Shown here piece after piece: positions 8,421-18,243 of a DNA stretch of 64,000 bases. This stretch comes from Rhodothermales bacterium. GTDB lineage: Bacteria; Bacteroidota; Rhodothermia; Rhodothermales; VXPQ01. Under the pieces are notes generated by a model, which worked only from the letters and a program-made list of their open reading frames with translations, was not told where the DNA came from and searched no databases. The position numbers and the translations under genes were made by a program. How positions within the stretch are numbered: the first letter of the stretch is position 1; the number at the start of each line of letters is the position of its first letter. Location of the stretch: assembly GCA_022825385.1 (NCBI GenBank), contig JAJDWX010000006.1, positions 60,329 through 124,328 of the forward strand, in the 5' to 3' direction.

Positions 8421-10301
8421 TTGGATCGCAATGTCGTCGTCGCAACCGTTCTGGTAGCGATTATCATGTTTCTCTGGCTCTGGTTTATGGCGCCGCCGCA
8501 GCCGGTTGCGCCCGCCGAAGATCCGGCGACGCTCCTCGAAGATTCGCTGTCCGCCGAACCCGCGGCCGCAGGAGGCGACATGCCGGCGTCCGGCGCCATC
8601 CAGTCGGGCGAGGGGCTGCCTGCTGCGGAGGCGGCTGCGCAGGAGGCGACGCTGGATGCGGCCTTGGCGGGCGACGCCCGTTTCATTACGGTCGAAACCG
8701 ATATGTATCGCGCGGTTTTCTCCACCAAAGGAGCCACGTTGACCTCCTTGACCCTGAAGGAATACAAGAAATTCGATCAGGAAACGCCTGTGCAGATGGT
8801 GGATACCACCGGGGCGGGCGCCTTGTCCGTCGCTTTTACGACGCCCCAGTCCCATGTGGTCAATTCGCGCGATTTGTATTTCGACGCCTCGTACGAGGGA
8901 GATACGCTGCGCGTGTCCGGCGACGCCGCCGAGTTGCATTTCGAAACGGGCATTCAGGGAGGCGTGTTGCGCCAGACGTATACGTTCTATCCGGGCGAAT
9001 ATGAGATCGGCTTGCGGGTGGCGCAGGAAAATGCGGCGGCCTTTTCCACGCGAGAAGGGTACGAATTGATATGGGAAGGCGGCATTCCGTTCACCGAAAA
9101 AGACCCGAACGAGGAGGCGAAGGCGGCGGGAGCCTATGCGCGCAGCGGCGGCGAAGTGGAGAATATCGTGCTGCGGAAAGAAGATTTTCAGGAAGCGCCC
9201 CTGAGCGGGCTTGTGGATTGGACCGCCATCAAAACGAGGTATTTCGCCACGGTCATGATCCCCTCCTCAAGTACGCGGGGCGCCGAGATCGCCGGGGAGC
9301 AAACGGGCGAACCGGGCAGCGCGGACTTTCGGCAACAGTACGATATGCGCCTGTTTATGTCGCGCCCGGAGGATGGGCCGCACGAATTCAGGCTGTACGT
9401 CGGTCCCATGGAGTTTTACCGGATCGGCGACTACGACCTGGGCCTGTACGACATGGTGGATTACGGCTGGGACTTTGTCGAGTGGCTTACGCGCCCCCTG
9501 GCCCGCCTCGTGTTCATTCCCGCGTTCACGTTTCTGGCGTCGTTTATTCCCGGGTACGGCTTTGTTATCATCGTTTTCGCCATCCTCATCAAACTGGTCC
9601 TGTACCCGCTGACGAAAAGCTCCTACAAGAGCATGGCCCGGATGCGCGAGCTGCAACCGAAGATGGAGGCCATCAAGGAGAAGCACGGGGACAATCCCCA
9701 AAAGCAGCAGCAGGAAATGATGAAGATGTACAAGGAGACCGGCGTCAATCCGGTGGGAAGCTGTCTGCCCATGTTGCTGCAATACCCCATTATTATTGCG
9801 CTGTGGCTTTTTCTTCCGCAGTCCATCGAAATACGGCAACAGGGCTTTTTGTGGGCCAACGACCTTTCCGCCCCGGACGCCATTTTGCAGCTGCCGTTTA
9901 CTATTCCGTTCTACGGGGACTTCGTGGCGGGCTTCACGCTGCTCATGGGCATTTCCATGGTGGTTCAGATGCGCATTCAGGCCGCGCCTTCCTCCAATCC
10001 GCAAATGAAGATGTTCACCTACTTGATGCCGGTGATGATCTTCGCCATTTTCAACCGCTTTGCGTCCGGGCTGAGCCTGTACTATCTTGTGTATAACGTG
10101 GTGACCGCCGTGCAGCAGAAGATCATCAATCGGCATATTGCGGCGGCGCAGGAGGAAGAAAACGGCAAGCCTGCGTCGAAAAACCAGCGCAAACAACCCT
10201 CTGCCCGCGGCAAGAAACCAAGCCCGCTTCTTTCCCGGCCAGGCAAGGCCAAATCGACCCGGCGGCCCGGCGGCCCCCGAACGACCGGGCGGCGCAAGTA
10301 A
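8421..10301 (+). CDS. yidC: Membrane protein insertase YidC
   Basis: YidC inserts and folds inner-membrane proteins with or without SecYEG. It starts at TTG (MDRNVVVATVLVAII), giving the first TM helix, preceded by AGGGGA. A large periplasmic beta domain spans about residues 85-355. The conserved five-TM core begins around 360 (FIPAFTFLASFIPGYGFVIIVF), with YPLTKSSYKSMARMRELQPKM in the cytoplasmic loop and further helices to about 575. The C-terminal ~50 residues are Lys/Arg-rich and probably contact the ribosome. At 626 residues it has the long Gram-negative form, supporting a diderm host. Confidence 0.96.
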   Translation: MDRNVVVATVLVAIIMFLWLWFMAPPQPVAPAEDPATLLEDSLSAEPAAAGGDMPASGAIQSGEGLPAAEAAAQEATLDAALAGDARFITVETDMYRAVFSTKGATLTSLTLKEYKKFDQETPVQMVDTTGAGALSVAFTTPQSHVVNSRDLYFDASYEGDTLRVSGDAAELHFETGIQGGVLRQTYTFYPGEYEIGLRVAQENAAAFSTREGYELIWEGGIPFTEKDPNEEAKAAGAYARSGGEVENIVLRKEDFQEAPLSGLVDWTAIKTRYFATVMIPSSSTRGAEIAGEQTGEPGSADFRQQYDMRLFMSRPEDGPHEFRLYVGPMEFYRIGDYDLGLYDMVDYGWDFVEWLTRPLARLVFIPAFTFLASFIPGYGFVIIVFAILIKLVLYPLTKSSYKSMARMRELQPKMEAIKEKHGDNPQKQQQEMMKMYKETGVNPVGSCLPMLLQYPIIIALWLFLPQSIEIRQQGFLWANDLSAPDAILQLPFTIPFYGDFVAGFTLLMGISMVVQMRIQAAPSSNPQMKMFTYLMPVMIFAIFNRFASGLSLYYLVYNVVTAVQQKIINRHIAAAQEEENGKPASKNQRKQPSARGKKPSPLLSRPGKAKSTRRPGGPRTTGRRK

Positions 10302-10350
10302 GCGCTCCTTGCCGCAGGGCGGTTCGTTCGTGCATCGTTTCTCCTGCGCC

Positions 10351-11730
10351 ATGCCAGTTTCCAGCGACACCATTGCCGCCATCGCCACGGCCCGGGGCCG
10401 CGCCGCGCTGGGGATCGTGCGTATTTCCGGTCCCGAGGCGGTAGCCATCGCGTCCGCTTGTTTCGGAGGAGCGAATCTCAGCGAAGCCGCCTCGCATACG
10501 GCGCATGTGGGCTATGTGGCCCGCCGCGACGGGACGCGCATCGACCAGGTGGTGGCCACGGTGTTCCGGGCGCCCCGCTCGGCCACGGGAGAGGATGTGG
10601 TGGAGTGCTCGTGCCACGGAGGCGATTTTGCGACCCGGCTTATTCTGAACCGTATGCTGGAGGCGGGTGCGCGCCTGGCCGCCCCTGGCGAATTTACCCA
10701 GCGGGCGTTTCTGAACGGGAAGATGGACCTGGCGCAAGCCGAAGCCGTGGCCGACCTGATTCATGCTGCGTCGGCTCTGGCGCACCGGGTGTCCGTCTCG
10801 CACCTTCAGGGCCGCTATTCCGAGGCGCTGGCGGAGATTCGGGCGGGCCTGCTGGAACTGTGTGCGTACCTTGAACTCGAACTGGATTTTTCGGACGAGG
10901 ACGTGGCGTTCGCCGACCGCGAGCGGCTTGAGGACCTGCTGGCGCGGAGCGAACGCTTGCTGGACGAATTGCTCCGGTCCTGGCGGCTCGGGCGCCGCGT
11001 ACGCGATGGGGTGCGCGTGGTTATCGCGGGGCGGCCCAATGCGGGAAAATCCACGTTGTTGAACGCCTTGCTGGGAAGCGACCGCGCCATTGTTAGCCCG
11101 ACGCCCGGCACGACGCGGGACGAAGTGGAAGGCGAGACGGAGATAGGCGGCTTGCTGTTCCGTTTTACGGACACCGCGGGTTTGCGGGACGCGGCGGACG
11201 CCATCGAGGCGGAGGGCGTGTCCCGCGCCGAGCGCGCGATAGGCCGGAGCGACATCCTGGTGTATGTGTACGACGTTACGGCGGGCATGGACGCGGGCGA
11301 GCAAGCCTATATCGAGTCTGTGGCGAAGCGGGGCGCCCCCCCGGCCCTTCTGGTGGCGAACAAAACGGATTTGCTGGAGCGGGACGCGCCGCCTTCGGGT
11401 CGCGGCGTTTTTGCGCTGTCGGCCAGACGGGCTTTCCGGGACGAGGCGGAGCTGCAGCCGCTGATTGCTTGCTTGCTCGAAACGGCCGGCGGCGATCTGA
11501 GCCTTTCCGAGGGGTCGCTCGTGGTGACGAACGAGCGGCATCGCAACCATTTGCGCAAGGCGCTTGATGCGGTGCAGGCGGCCCGCCAGCGCCTTGGGGC
11601 CGGAAGCGGCGGCGAACTGCTGGCGCTGGATTTGCGCGTGGCCTTGCACGAAATCGGGGCCATTACCGGCGAGATCACGAACGAAGATGTGCTGGATCAG
11701 ATTTTCTCCCGGTTTTGTATAGGGAAGTAA
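10351..11730 (+). CDS. mnmE: tRNA modification GTPase MnmE
   Basis: With MnmG this enzyme makes the 5-carboxymethylaminomethyl modification of wobble uridine. The N-terminal tetrahydrofolate-binding domain has ARGRAALGIVRISG and EDVVECSCHGG. The G domain begins near residue 225 with GRPNAGKSTLLN (P-loop), PGTTRDEVEG (switch I), DTAGLRDA (G3) and NKTD (G4). The protein ends FCIGK, the conserved catalytic Cys motif. ATG 10351 gives 459 residues; an in-frame GTG at 10330 would add seven. The next gene is mnmG after 93 bases, suggesting co-transcription with it and rsmG. Confidence 0.97.
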   Translation: MPVSSDTIAAIATARGRAALGIVRISGPEAVAIASACFGGANLSEAASHTAHVGYVARRDGTRIDQVVATVFRAPRSATGEDVVECSCHGGDFATRLILNRMLEAGARLAAPGEFTQRAFLNGKMDLAQAEAVADLIHAASALAHRVSVSHLQGRYSEALAEIRAGLLELCAYLELELDFSDEDVAFADRERLEDLLARSERLLDELLRSWRLGRRVRDGVRVVIAGRPNAGKSTLLNALLGSDRAIVSPTPGTTRDEVEGETEIGGLLFRFTDTAGLRDAADAIEAEGVSRAERAIGRSDILVYVYDVTAGMDAGEQAYIESVAKRGAPPALLVANKTDLLERDAPPSGRGVFALSARRAFRDEAELQPLIACLLETAGGDLSLSEGSLVVTNERHRNHLRKALDAVQAARQRLGAGSGGELLALDLRVALHEIGAITGEITNEDVLDQIFSRFCIGK

Positions 11731-11823
11731 GGGAGCCATTGCCCGCCTCCTGGCGTTTCCTTGTATGCCCGAACCGGCGTTTTCTGCGGCGCGCGCCGCG
11801 GGATCTTATCGAAAAACGAAACC

Positions 11824-13734
11824 ATGCATCCTTTCGAGTACGATGTTATTGTGGTGGGCGGAGGCCACGCCGGGACCGAGGCGGCTGCGGCCGCTGCCCG
11901 GATGGGCGCGCGTACGTTGCTCGTGACCATGAATCTGCAAACCATTGGGCAGATGTCGTGCAATCCGGCCATTGGCGGCATCGGCAAGGGGCATATCGTG
12001 CGCGAAATCGACGCGCTTGGCGGCGTCATGGGCAAAGTGACCGATCGCGCCGGCATACAGTTCAGGATGTTGAACCAGCGGCGAGGACCCGCCGTGCAGG
12101 GGCCGCGCGCGCAATGCGACCGGGCCGCCTACGCGACCGCGGCGCGCGAAGAACTGGAGCGCATTCCGGGCCTGTTTCTGCGGGCCGATATGGCTGTCGA
12201 AGTATGTACGGAAGCGGGGCGGACGACGGGAATCCGTACGCAGATCGGCCAGACATTTCGCGCCCCGACGGTCATTTTGACCAGCGGCACCTTTATGAAC
12301 GGCGTCATTCATATCGGCGAACGCCAGTACGGGGGCGGGCGCATGGGCGAGCGCGCCTCCACCGGACTCACCGCATCGCTCGAAGGACTTGGTTTCGAGA
12401 GCGGGCGCTTGAAAACCGGCACCCCGCCGCGCATCGACGGGCGTACGATCGACTACGAACGCCTGGAGGAGCAGCCGGGCGATCCGGCGGCCACGCCGTT
12501 TTCCTTTCTTACGGATCGGCTTCCGGAAGATCAGATAGGTTGCTGGATTGCCTACACGTCTCCCGATGTGCACGACGCGCTGCGGGAAGGATTTGACCGG
12601 AGTCCCATGTTCGCCGGGCGGATCGGGGGCGCCGGACCCCGATATTGCCCGTCGATAGAAGATAAAATCGACCGATTCGCCGGAAAAGACCGCCATCAGC
12701 TTTTCCTGGAGCCGGAAGGGCGGAATACGTATGAAGTTTACGTGAACGGCTTCTCGACCAGTTTGCCGGAAGAGGTGCAGTTTGCCGCGCTGCGTAAGGT
12801 GGCGGGCCTCGAAAAAGCGCACATGCTGCGTCCCGGCTACGCCATCGAATACGATTATTTCCCTCCCTGGCAAATACGGTACAGCCTCGAAACGAAGCGC
12901 ATTCGGGGATTGTTTTTCGCCGGGCAGATCAATGGCACGACGGGGTACGAGGAAGCCGCCGCGCAAGGACTCATGGCCGGGATCAACGCCGCGCGGCGGT
13001 TGCGGGGCGAGGATCCGGTCGTCCTGAAAAGGTCTGAGGCCTACATTGGCGTACTCATCGACGATCTGGTGGCCAAGGGGACGGACGAACCCTATCGCAT
13101 GTTTACTTCGCGGGCCGAGCATCGGCTGCTTTTGCGGCAGGACAATGCGGATCGCCGCTTGACGGCGCTTGGCCATGCGCTGGGCCTGGCGACGGACGCG
13201 CGCTACGAGCGGATGCGGACCCGAAAGCAGGCCATCGAGGCCACGCGGGCGGCCATCGAATCGGCGTCCGTATCGCCGGAGGTCGCGAATCCCTACCTGG
13301 AACAGGCGGGCACGGACCCCATTCGCCGCCCCGAACGCCTTGCGCAGCTTGCGAAGCGGCCGCAGGTCTCGTTGGAGGACTTGCTGGACTGCGCCGGGCG
13401 CCGGGAAGAACTGGTTACGCCCGCCCCGGGACCCGTGTCCGTGGTCCGGGATGTCGAGATCGATCTTCGGTACGAAGGGTACCTTGACCGCGAACGCGAC
13501 ATGGTGCGCAAGATGGAAGAGATGGAATCGCTTCGCCTTCCGGAGGATTTCGATTACGCGTCCGTCGAGCATATCGCCATGGAAGCGCGGGAAAAGTTGT
13601 CGAAAATCCGCCCGGAAAATCTGGGGCAAGCGTCGCGCATAAGCGGAGTCAGCCCCGCCGACGTGTCCGTGCTGCTGGTGATGCTGCGGAAGCGCCCGGC
13701 CCGGAAGCGGTCCGCCGCGCCCGTGGCCAGCTGA
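11824..13734 (+). CDS. mnmG: tRNA uridine-5-carboxymethylaminomethyl modification enzyme MnmG
   Basis: This FAD-dependent partner of MnmE has 636 residues. The dinucleotide-binding motif is VVGGGHAGTEAA (residues ~10-21). The family signatures CNPAIGGIGKGHIVREIDALGG and the later TSRAEHRLLLRQDNAD are intact, and the C-terminal helical domain has NPYLEQAG and YEGYLDRE. ATG 11824 was chosen over an upstream frame start because family members begin five to ten residues before the GGGHAG motif. rsmG follows after nine bases. Confidence 0.97.
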   Translation: MHPFEYDVIVVGGGHAGTEAAAAAARMGARTLLVTMNLQTIGQMSCNPAIGGIGKGHIVREIDALGGVMGKVTDRAGIQFRMLNQRRGPAVQGPRAQCDRAAYATAAREELERIPGLFLRADMAVEVCTEAGRTTGIRTQIGQTFRAPTVILTSGTFMNGVIHIGERQYGGGRMGERASTGLTASLEGLGFESGRLKTGTPPRIDGRTIDYERLEEQPGDPAATPFSFLTDRLPEDQIGCWIAYTSPDVHDALREGFDRSPMFAGRIGGAGPRYCPSIEDKIDRFAGKDRHQLFLEPEGRNTYEVYVNGFSTSLPEEVQFAALRKVAGLEKAHMLRPGYAIEYDYFPPWQIRYSLETKRIRGLFFAGQINGTTGYEEAAAQGLMAGINAARRLRGEDPVVLKRSEAYIGVLIDDLVAKGTDEPYRMFTSRAEHRLLLRQDNADRRLTALGHALGLATDARYERMRTRKQAIEATRAAIESASVSPEVANPYLEQAGTDPIRRPERLAQLAKRPQVSLEDLLDCAGRREELVTPAPGPVSVVRDVEIDLRYEGYLDRERDMVRKMEEMESLRLPEDFDYASVEHIAMEAREKLSKIRPENLGQASRISGVSPADVSVLLVMLRKRPARKRSAAPVAS

Positions 13735-13743
13735 GGGCTCTGC

Positions 13744-14406
13744 ATGTCCGGGGACCCTTTTCCGTCGTGGACGGGCGAGCAGCGGCGCCTCCTGAATGCG
13801 TACCAAGGGATGCTGCGCGATTTCAACCGCCGCGTCAATCTCATTTCGCGGGGGGCCGATGCGGAGGCCATCCGGATGCACTGCCGGCACTGCCTGTTTC
13901 TGACGCATCGCCGCTTTCCGCCCGGAGCCGTTGTGATCGACTGGGGGACCGGCGGCGGCCTTCCGGCGATTCCGCTGGCGATCGCCTGCCCGGATATCCG
14001 GGTGATCGCCGTAGACAAGGTCGAAAAGAAGGCGCAGGCGCTGCGCGCTATCATTCGACGGCTCGGGCTTGCGAACGCCATGGTCTGGCGCGGGGCCGCC
14101 GAGGTTTTTCCCGCCGACGAACCGGCCCGATACCCCTCGGACTATGTCTATTCCGTCTCTCGGGCCACGGCGCCCCTTCGGGACGTATGGGCATGGCATC
14201 GCCGCGTGGCCCGGCCTTGCGCGCGTCCGCCGGATGCGGACGCCTGGCGTCCCGGCGCGCTTTGTCTGAAAGGGGGCGATCTGGCGGACGAAATAGCGTC
14301 CGTCGCCACCGAGGCGGACGTCGAGCGGATCGATCTTGCGGATATGGATCCGCGCGCCTGGTTCCGGGACAAGGCGATTCTGGTTTGTACGCCGCGCAGT
14401 CGCTGA
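13744..14406 (+). CDS. rsmG: 16S rRNA (guanine527-N7)-methyltransferase RsmG
   Basis: RsmG methylates G527 of 16S rRNA using SAM. Visible features are the N-terminal helix FNRRVNLISRGADAEAI, the SAM-binding segment VVIDWGTGGGLPAIPLAI (residues ~60-77), IAVDKVEKKAQALR, and SVSRATAPL. It lies nine bases after mnmG, the standard arrangement, and converges with mfd across 26 bases. At 220 residues it is of usual length. Confidence 0.94.
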   Translation: MSGDPFPSWTGEQRRLLNAYQGMLRDFNRRVNLISRGADAEAIRMHCRHCLFLTHRRFPPGAVVIDWGTGGGLPAIPLAIACPDIRVIAVDKVEKKAQALRAIIRRLGLANAMVWRGAAEVFPADEPARYPSDYVYSVSRATAPLRDVWAWHRRVARPCARPPDADAWRPGALCLKGGDLADEIASVATEADVERIDLADMDPRAWFRDKAILVCTPRSR

Positions 14407-14432
14407 TATTTCCGGGCTGAATCGGCGTATTC

Positions 14433-17400
14433 CTATGCCGCTACGCTTGCGGGTTCGGGTTGCAGCCGGCGCAGCATCTCGCAGGCGTCGGAAAGCCCGG
14501 GCACTTCCTGCACGATCGCCCGCACGGTCCGGCTCTTTGTTTCTTTCAGCACGTATCGCCGGTCCAGGTTGCTCAGCTCTTCCAGAAAGCGGTAGAAGAG
14601 GCGTTCGTGGAAATACGGATCGCTTTCTGTGGACGGCATGTACAGGAAAAGCCGTTCGTTTTTGAACAGCACTCTTGGCAGGCGCAGCGACTGGCCAAGG
14701 AATTTCATTTCCGCGGCGATGAACAGGTTTTTTGCTTCGGCGGGCAGGTCGCCGAAACGGTCTTGCATTTCGTCCCGCAGCGTCTGTAGCGACGCAATGT
14801 CTTCGGCTTCGCTGATGCGACGGTAGATATTCAACCGTTCTACGTTGTTTGAGACGTAGCCCTCCGGGAGGAGGGCGTCTGCTTCGATATCCACCGCGGT
14901 TTCGGGGGCGGGCGGGGGCGCTTTGTCGTCCAGCGCGTCCGTAAATTCCTCGTTGCGGAGTTCCATTACGGCTTCCTCCAGAATCTTGTGCCAGGTTTCA
15001 AAACCGATCTCGTCGATAAAGCCGCTTTGCTCGCCGCCCAGGAGATTTCCCGCGCCCCGGATATCCAGATCGCGCATGGCCAGGTTGAACCCGCTCCCGA
15101 GGTCCGAAAATTCTTCGACGGCTTGCAGCCGTTGTCGCGCTTCGCGCGTTAGTCCGTGGATGGACGCAACGAGCAGGTAGCAGAAGGCTTTCCGGTCCGA
15201 ACGCCCGACGCGCCCGCGAAGCTGGTGCAGCTCGGCGAGGCCGAACCGGTCCGCCCGATTGATGACGATCGTATTGGCGTTGGGTATGTCCAGGCCGTTC
15301 TCGATGATGCTGGTGCTTACGAGTACGTCGAATCGTCCGCCGATAAAATCCGCCATGACCCGTTCCAGCTCGCTGGATTTCATTTGCCCGTGCGCCGTTC
15401 GCATGCGTACGTTCGGGGCGATGAGGCGCAGGGTATCCGCCATTTCGTCGATATTGCAGATGTTGTTGTGCAGAAAAAAGACCTGTCCCCCCCGGCTGAC
15501 TTCGTACAGGATGGCGTCCCGGATCAGGTCCTTGTCGAAGGTGTGTATTTCCGTGTTGACCGGCTGCCGGTTCGGCGGCGGCGTGGCGACGAGCGACAAA
15601 TCCCGGGCGCCCAGCAGAGAGAACTGAAGCGTTCGGGGGATGGGCGTTGCGGTAAGGGTAAGCGTGTCCACTTCGGCGCGCAGTTTCCGCAGGCGCTCCT
15701 TGACGGCGACCCCGAAGCGTTGCTCCTCGTCGATAATGAGCAGTCCCAGGTCTTTGAATCGGATATCCTGCGAGGTCAGCCGATGCGTACCCACCACAAT
15801 GTCCACGTTGCCTTCCGCGACGCGCCGGACAATCTGTTTTTGCTCGGCGGCGGAGCGAAAACGCGACAGCATTTCCACATGGACCGGATATTTTTCCAGC
15901 CTTGTGGAGAAGGTTTTGAAATGTTGCGCGGCCAGGATGGTCGTAGGCGCGAGGATCGCTACTTGTTTGCCGTCCTGCGCCGCCTTGAACGCCGCCCGGA
16001 CGGCGACTTCCGTTTTGCCGAACCCGACGTCTCCGCAGATCAGCCGATCCATGGGCGCCGCCGTTTCCATATCGGCTTTGACGGCGTCTGTGGCGGCGGT
16101 CTGGTCAGGCGTATCTTCGTAGCGGAACGAGGCTTCCATTTCCCGTTGCCAGATCGTGTCCGGCGAGAAAGCGATCCCGGCGGATTTTTTTCGCTTTGCG
16201 TAGAGCGCGATCAGGTCCCGCGCAATGTCCTTGACCTTGCTTTTGGCGCGGGATTTCGTCCGTTCCCATTGCCCGGAACCCAGTTTGGTGAGCGCGGGCG
16301 TCCGCCCGTCCTTGCCGGAATATTTGTGGAGTTTGTGGAGCGCATTGACATTCACGTACAGGATGTCCTCGTCCCGAAACAGCACCTTCACGGATTCCTG
16401 CTGCTTTTCCCGCACCGTGATGCGATGCAACCCGGCGAAGCGCCCGATTCCGTAATCCACATGGACCACGAAATCGCCGGGCGAGAGATTTTTCAGCGCT
16501 TGCAGGCCCAGGCCGCCGTACCGTTTCTTTTGTCCGCGCACGGAGGGGCGGTGGTAGCGGTCGAATATCTGATGGTCCGTGTAGACGGCCAGGCCAAGCG
16601 AGGGAATTTCGAATCCTTCGTGCAGCGATTCAATGGAGATGCGGACGTTTTCCTGCGCGGTTTCGTCGTCGAGAAGTTCGGACAGGCGCGTCTCCTGTCC
16701 CCGGCTTTCGCAGAGGATGAACGTGCGGGCGCGTCGTTCGGCATTGTTCAGGATGCGGGTGCGCAGCAGCCGGATATTTCCATTGAAATCCGGTTGCGGG
16801 GCGGCTTCGAACCGGAGGATGCGTTCGCCTGGGGCGGCGAACGAGCCAAGCAGGATCCGATTCCGGCGAAGCAAGGCCAGTTCGAAGGCTTCGCCGGATA
16901 GATACCGCGTAGCGGGGGGAGGCGCCTCGGGATGTTCGCCGAGCGCATGGCGCCAGGCTTTTTCGGCGGCCTCGAACCGCTCGGCGGCGTGCTCCGTCAG
17001 CCCTTTTTCGTCTGTCGTGACCAGCAGCGCGCGTTCGGGAAATTGTTCGAAGATCGATGCGCGCTTGGCGGCGTCGGAGAGGTTGCCCTCCGTGTTTGGA
17101 ACGAGGCGGGCCGTGGTCAGGCGGCTGACGGATCGTTGCGACCGGGGGTCGAATTCGCGCAGGGATTCGATGTCGTCGCCGAAGAATTCGGCCCGGACGG
17201 GCCACGAACCGGCGAACGGATAGATGTCGAGGATGCCGCCCCGAAGCGCTATTTCTCCGGGCCGCTCCACGAACTCGACATGTTCGAACCCCGATTCCAC
17301 CAGCCGCTGCGCCAGGTCTTCTGGCGGAACTACCATGCCCGTAGCGATGGAAATCGTGCGGTTTCGGATCGTTTCTGCGGGCGGGGCCATTTCCGCAAGC

Positions 17401-17915
17401 GCCTCGACGCTCGTTACGACCAGGCCTCGGAATCCGTCGGCGATTTGTTGCAGCACATCGGTTCGGGCGATGATCGGGGCCAGATCGTCCAGTTGTTCGG
17501 CGTCGTAGGGTTTGCGTTTCGTGGCCGGAAGTTGCAAGGCGCCCCCTTCTTCCTCGATCAGTTGGGCAATGTCGCCGAGCGCCCAGGCGGCTATTTCTTC
17601 GTTTGGCGCAATGTAGACGCAGAGCGCGTTCGACGCCTTGGCCGTTTCGTGGAGCCGACCCAGCAGGAAGGACGAAACAGATCCGGCCAACCCTTTTATT
17701 TGAAGCGTGGAGGGGGCTTCGGGGTCTATTCGTTCGCACCATGCGGACGCCTCGCGGAAAACGTCCGTGGAGGCCAGTTGCCTGCGGATCGAAGCAAGAG
17801 CCACGGAAACGGGACGGGTTTTGAGCGGAAAAGACGCGAGCGGTTGTTGCGCCGTCGCACATGTGGCGCGCCGGACGCGTCGAAAAACGAAAAACGGGCC
17901 GGGATGTTCGCGCAA
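14433..17915 (-). CDS. mfd: Transcription-repair coupling factor Mfd
   Basis: Mfd removes stalled RNA polymerase at DNA lesions and recruits UvrA. Domain order is standard: UvrB-like N-terminal modules, the RNA-polymerase interaction domain (LSPGDFVVHVDYGIGRFAGL), then the RecG-like translocase with Walker A GDVGFGKTEVA, motif II DEEQRFG, TATPIPRTLQ, and LRGRVGRSDRKAFCYLL, and the C-terminal UvrA-blocking domain (YRRISEAED). The assigned start is TTG at 17915 giving 1160 residues; the first ~35 residues look unstructured and a start further in is possible. uvrA is also in this window. Confidence 0.96.
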   Translation of the reverse strand: MREHPGPFFVFRRVRRATCATAQQPLASFPLKTRPVSVALASIRRQLASTDVFREASAWCERIDPEAPSTLQIKGLAGSVSSFLLGRLHETAKASNALCVYIAPNEEIAAWALGDIAQLIEEEGGALQLPATKRKPYDAEQLDDLAPIIARTDVLQQIADGFRGLVVTSVEALAEMAPPAETIRNRTISIATGMVVPPEDLAQRLVESGFEHVEFVERPGEIALRGGILDIYPFAGSWPVRAEFFGDDIESLREFDPRSQRSVSRLTTARLVPNTEGNLSDAAKRASIFEQFPERALLVTTDEKGLTEHAAERFEAAEKAWRHALGEHPEAPPPATRYLSGEAFELALLRRNRILLGSFAAPGERILRFEAAPQPDFNGNIRLLRTRILNNAERRARTFILCESRGQETRLSELLDDETAQENVRISIESLHEGFEIPSLGLAVYTDHQIFDRYHRPSVRGQKKRYGGLGLQALKNLSPGDFVVHVDYGIGRFAGLHRITVREKQQESVKVLFRDEDILYVNVNALHKLHKYSGKDGRTPALTKLGSGQWERTKSRAKSKVKDIARDLIALYAKRKKSAGIAFSPDTIWQREMEASFRYEDTPDQTAATDAVKADMETAAPMDRLICGDVGFGKTEVAVRAAFKAAQDGKQVAILAPTTILAAQHFKTFSTRLEKYPVHVEMLSRFRSAAEQKQIVRRVAEGNVDIVVGTHRLTSQDIRFKDLGLLIIDEEQRFGVAVKERLRKLRAEVDTLTLTATPIPRTLQFSLLGARDLSLVATPPPNRQPVNTEIHTFDKDLIRDAILYEVSRGGQVFFLHNNICNIDEMADTLRLIAPNVRMRTAHGQMKSSELERVMADFIGGRFDVLVSTSIIENGLDIPNANTIVINRADRFGLAELHQLRGRVGRSDRKAFCYLLVASIHGLTREARQRLQAVEEFSDLGSGFNLAMRDLDIRGAGNLLGGEQSGFIDEIGFETWHKILEEAVMELRNEEFTDALDDKAPPPAPETAVDIEADALLPEGYVSNNVERLNIYRRISEAEDIASLQTLRDEMQDRFGDLPAEAKNLFIAAEMKFLGQSLRLPRVLFKNERLFLYMPSTESDPYFHERLFYRFLEELSNLDRRYVLKETKSRTVRAIVQEVPGLSDACEMLRRLQPEPASVAA

Positions 17916-17974
17916 GGGCGGGGGAAAGGGCTTTGTCGTCGCCTGCGATGCTTCGTATGCGCGGAAACGAGGAG

Positions 17975-18053
17975 TTGCTACACAGATTTAGTTTTTTATA
18001 AAATATTATATTTATTACTAAATTTATTCCCTTAACTTTATGGGGCTAAAAAT
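17975..18053. repeat. AT-rich leader repeat, copy A (upstream of mod)
   Basis: An abrupt AT-rich island lies between mfd and mod in otherwise GC-rich DNA. It aligns over its whole length with 22421-22504: both share CAGATTTA, TTATATTTATT, CTAAATTTA and a terminal CTAAAAAT in the same order and spacing. TAAATTTA lies about 21 bases downstream of a T-run, resembling the Bacteroidota -33/-7 promoter layout (TTTG, then TAnnTTTG). It is the likely promoter region of the restriction-modification operon, since the rest of 17916-18243 holds no gene. Confidence 0.6.
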
Positions 18054-18243
18054 TACAGCGAGGCGGTGTTTGGCGCCGGGAAGCGGCGATTTTAATCTTT
18101 CGCCAGGCGCCGGAATCGTCGCAAAACGGGTTGCGTGTCGATGGCGCAGGACTTAATTTAGAGGACAAGTTTTACAGGCATTCTGTGGCGCCCGTGGGCA
18201 AAGCGTCGGAACACGTTGACAATAGATTTAGAGGAGGGATCCT

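Noticed and set aside
11806..14199. A 797-codon minus-strand frame across mnmG and rsmG
   Set aside because: It is antisense to two highly conserved genes and has no protein-like features.
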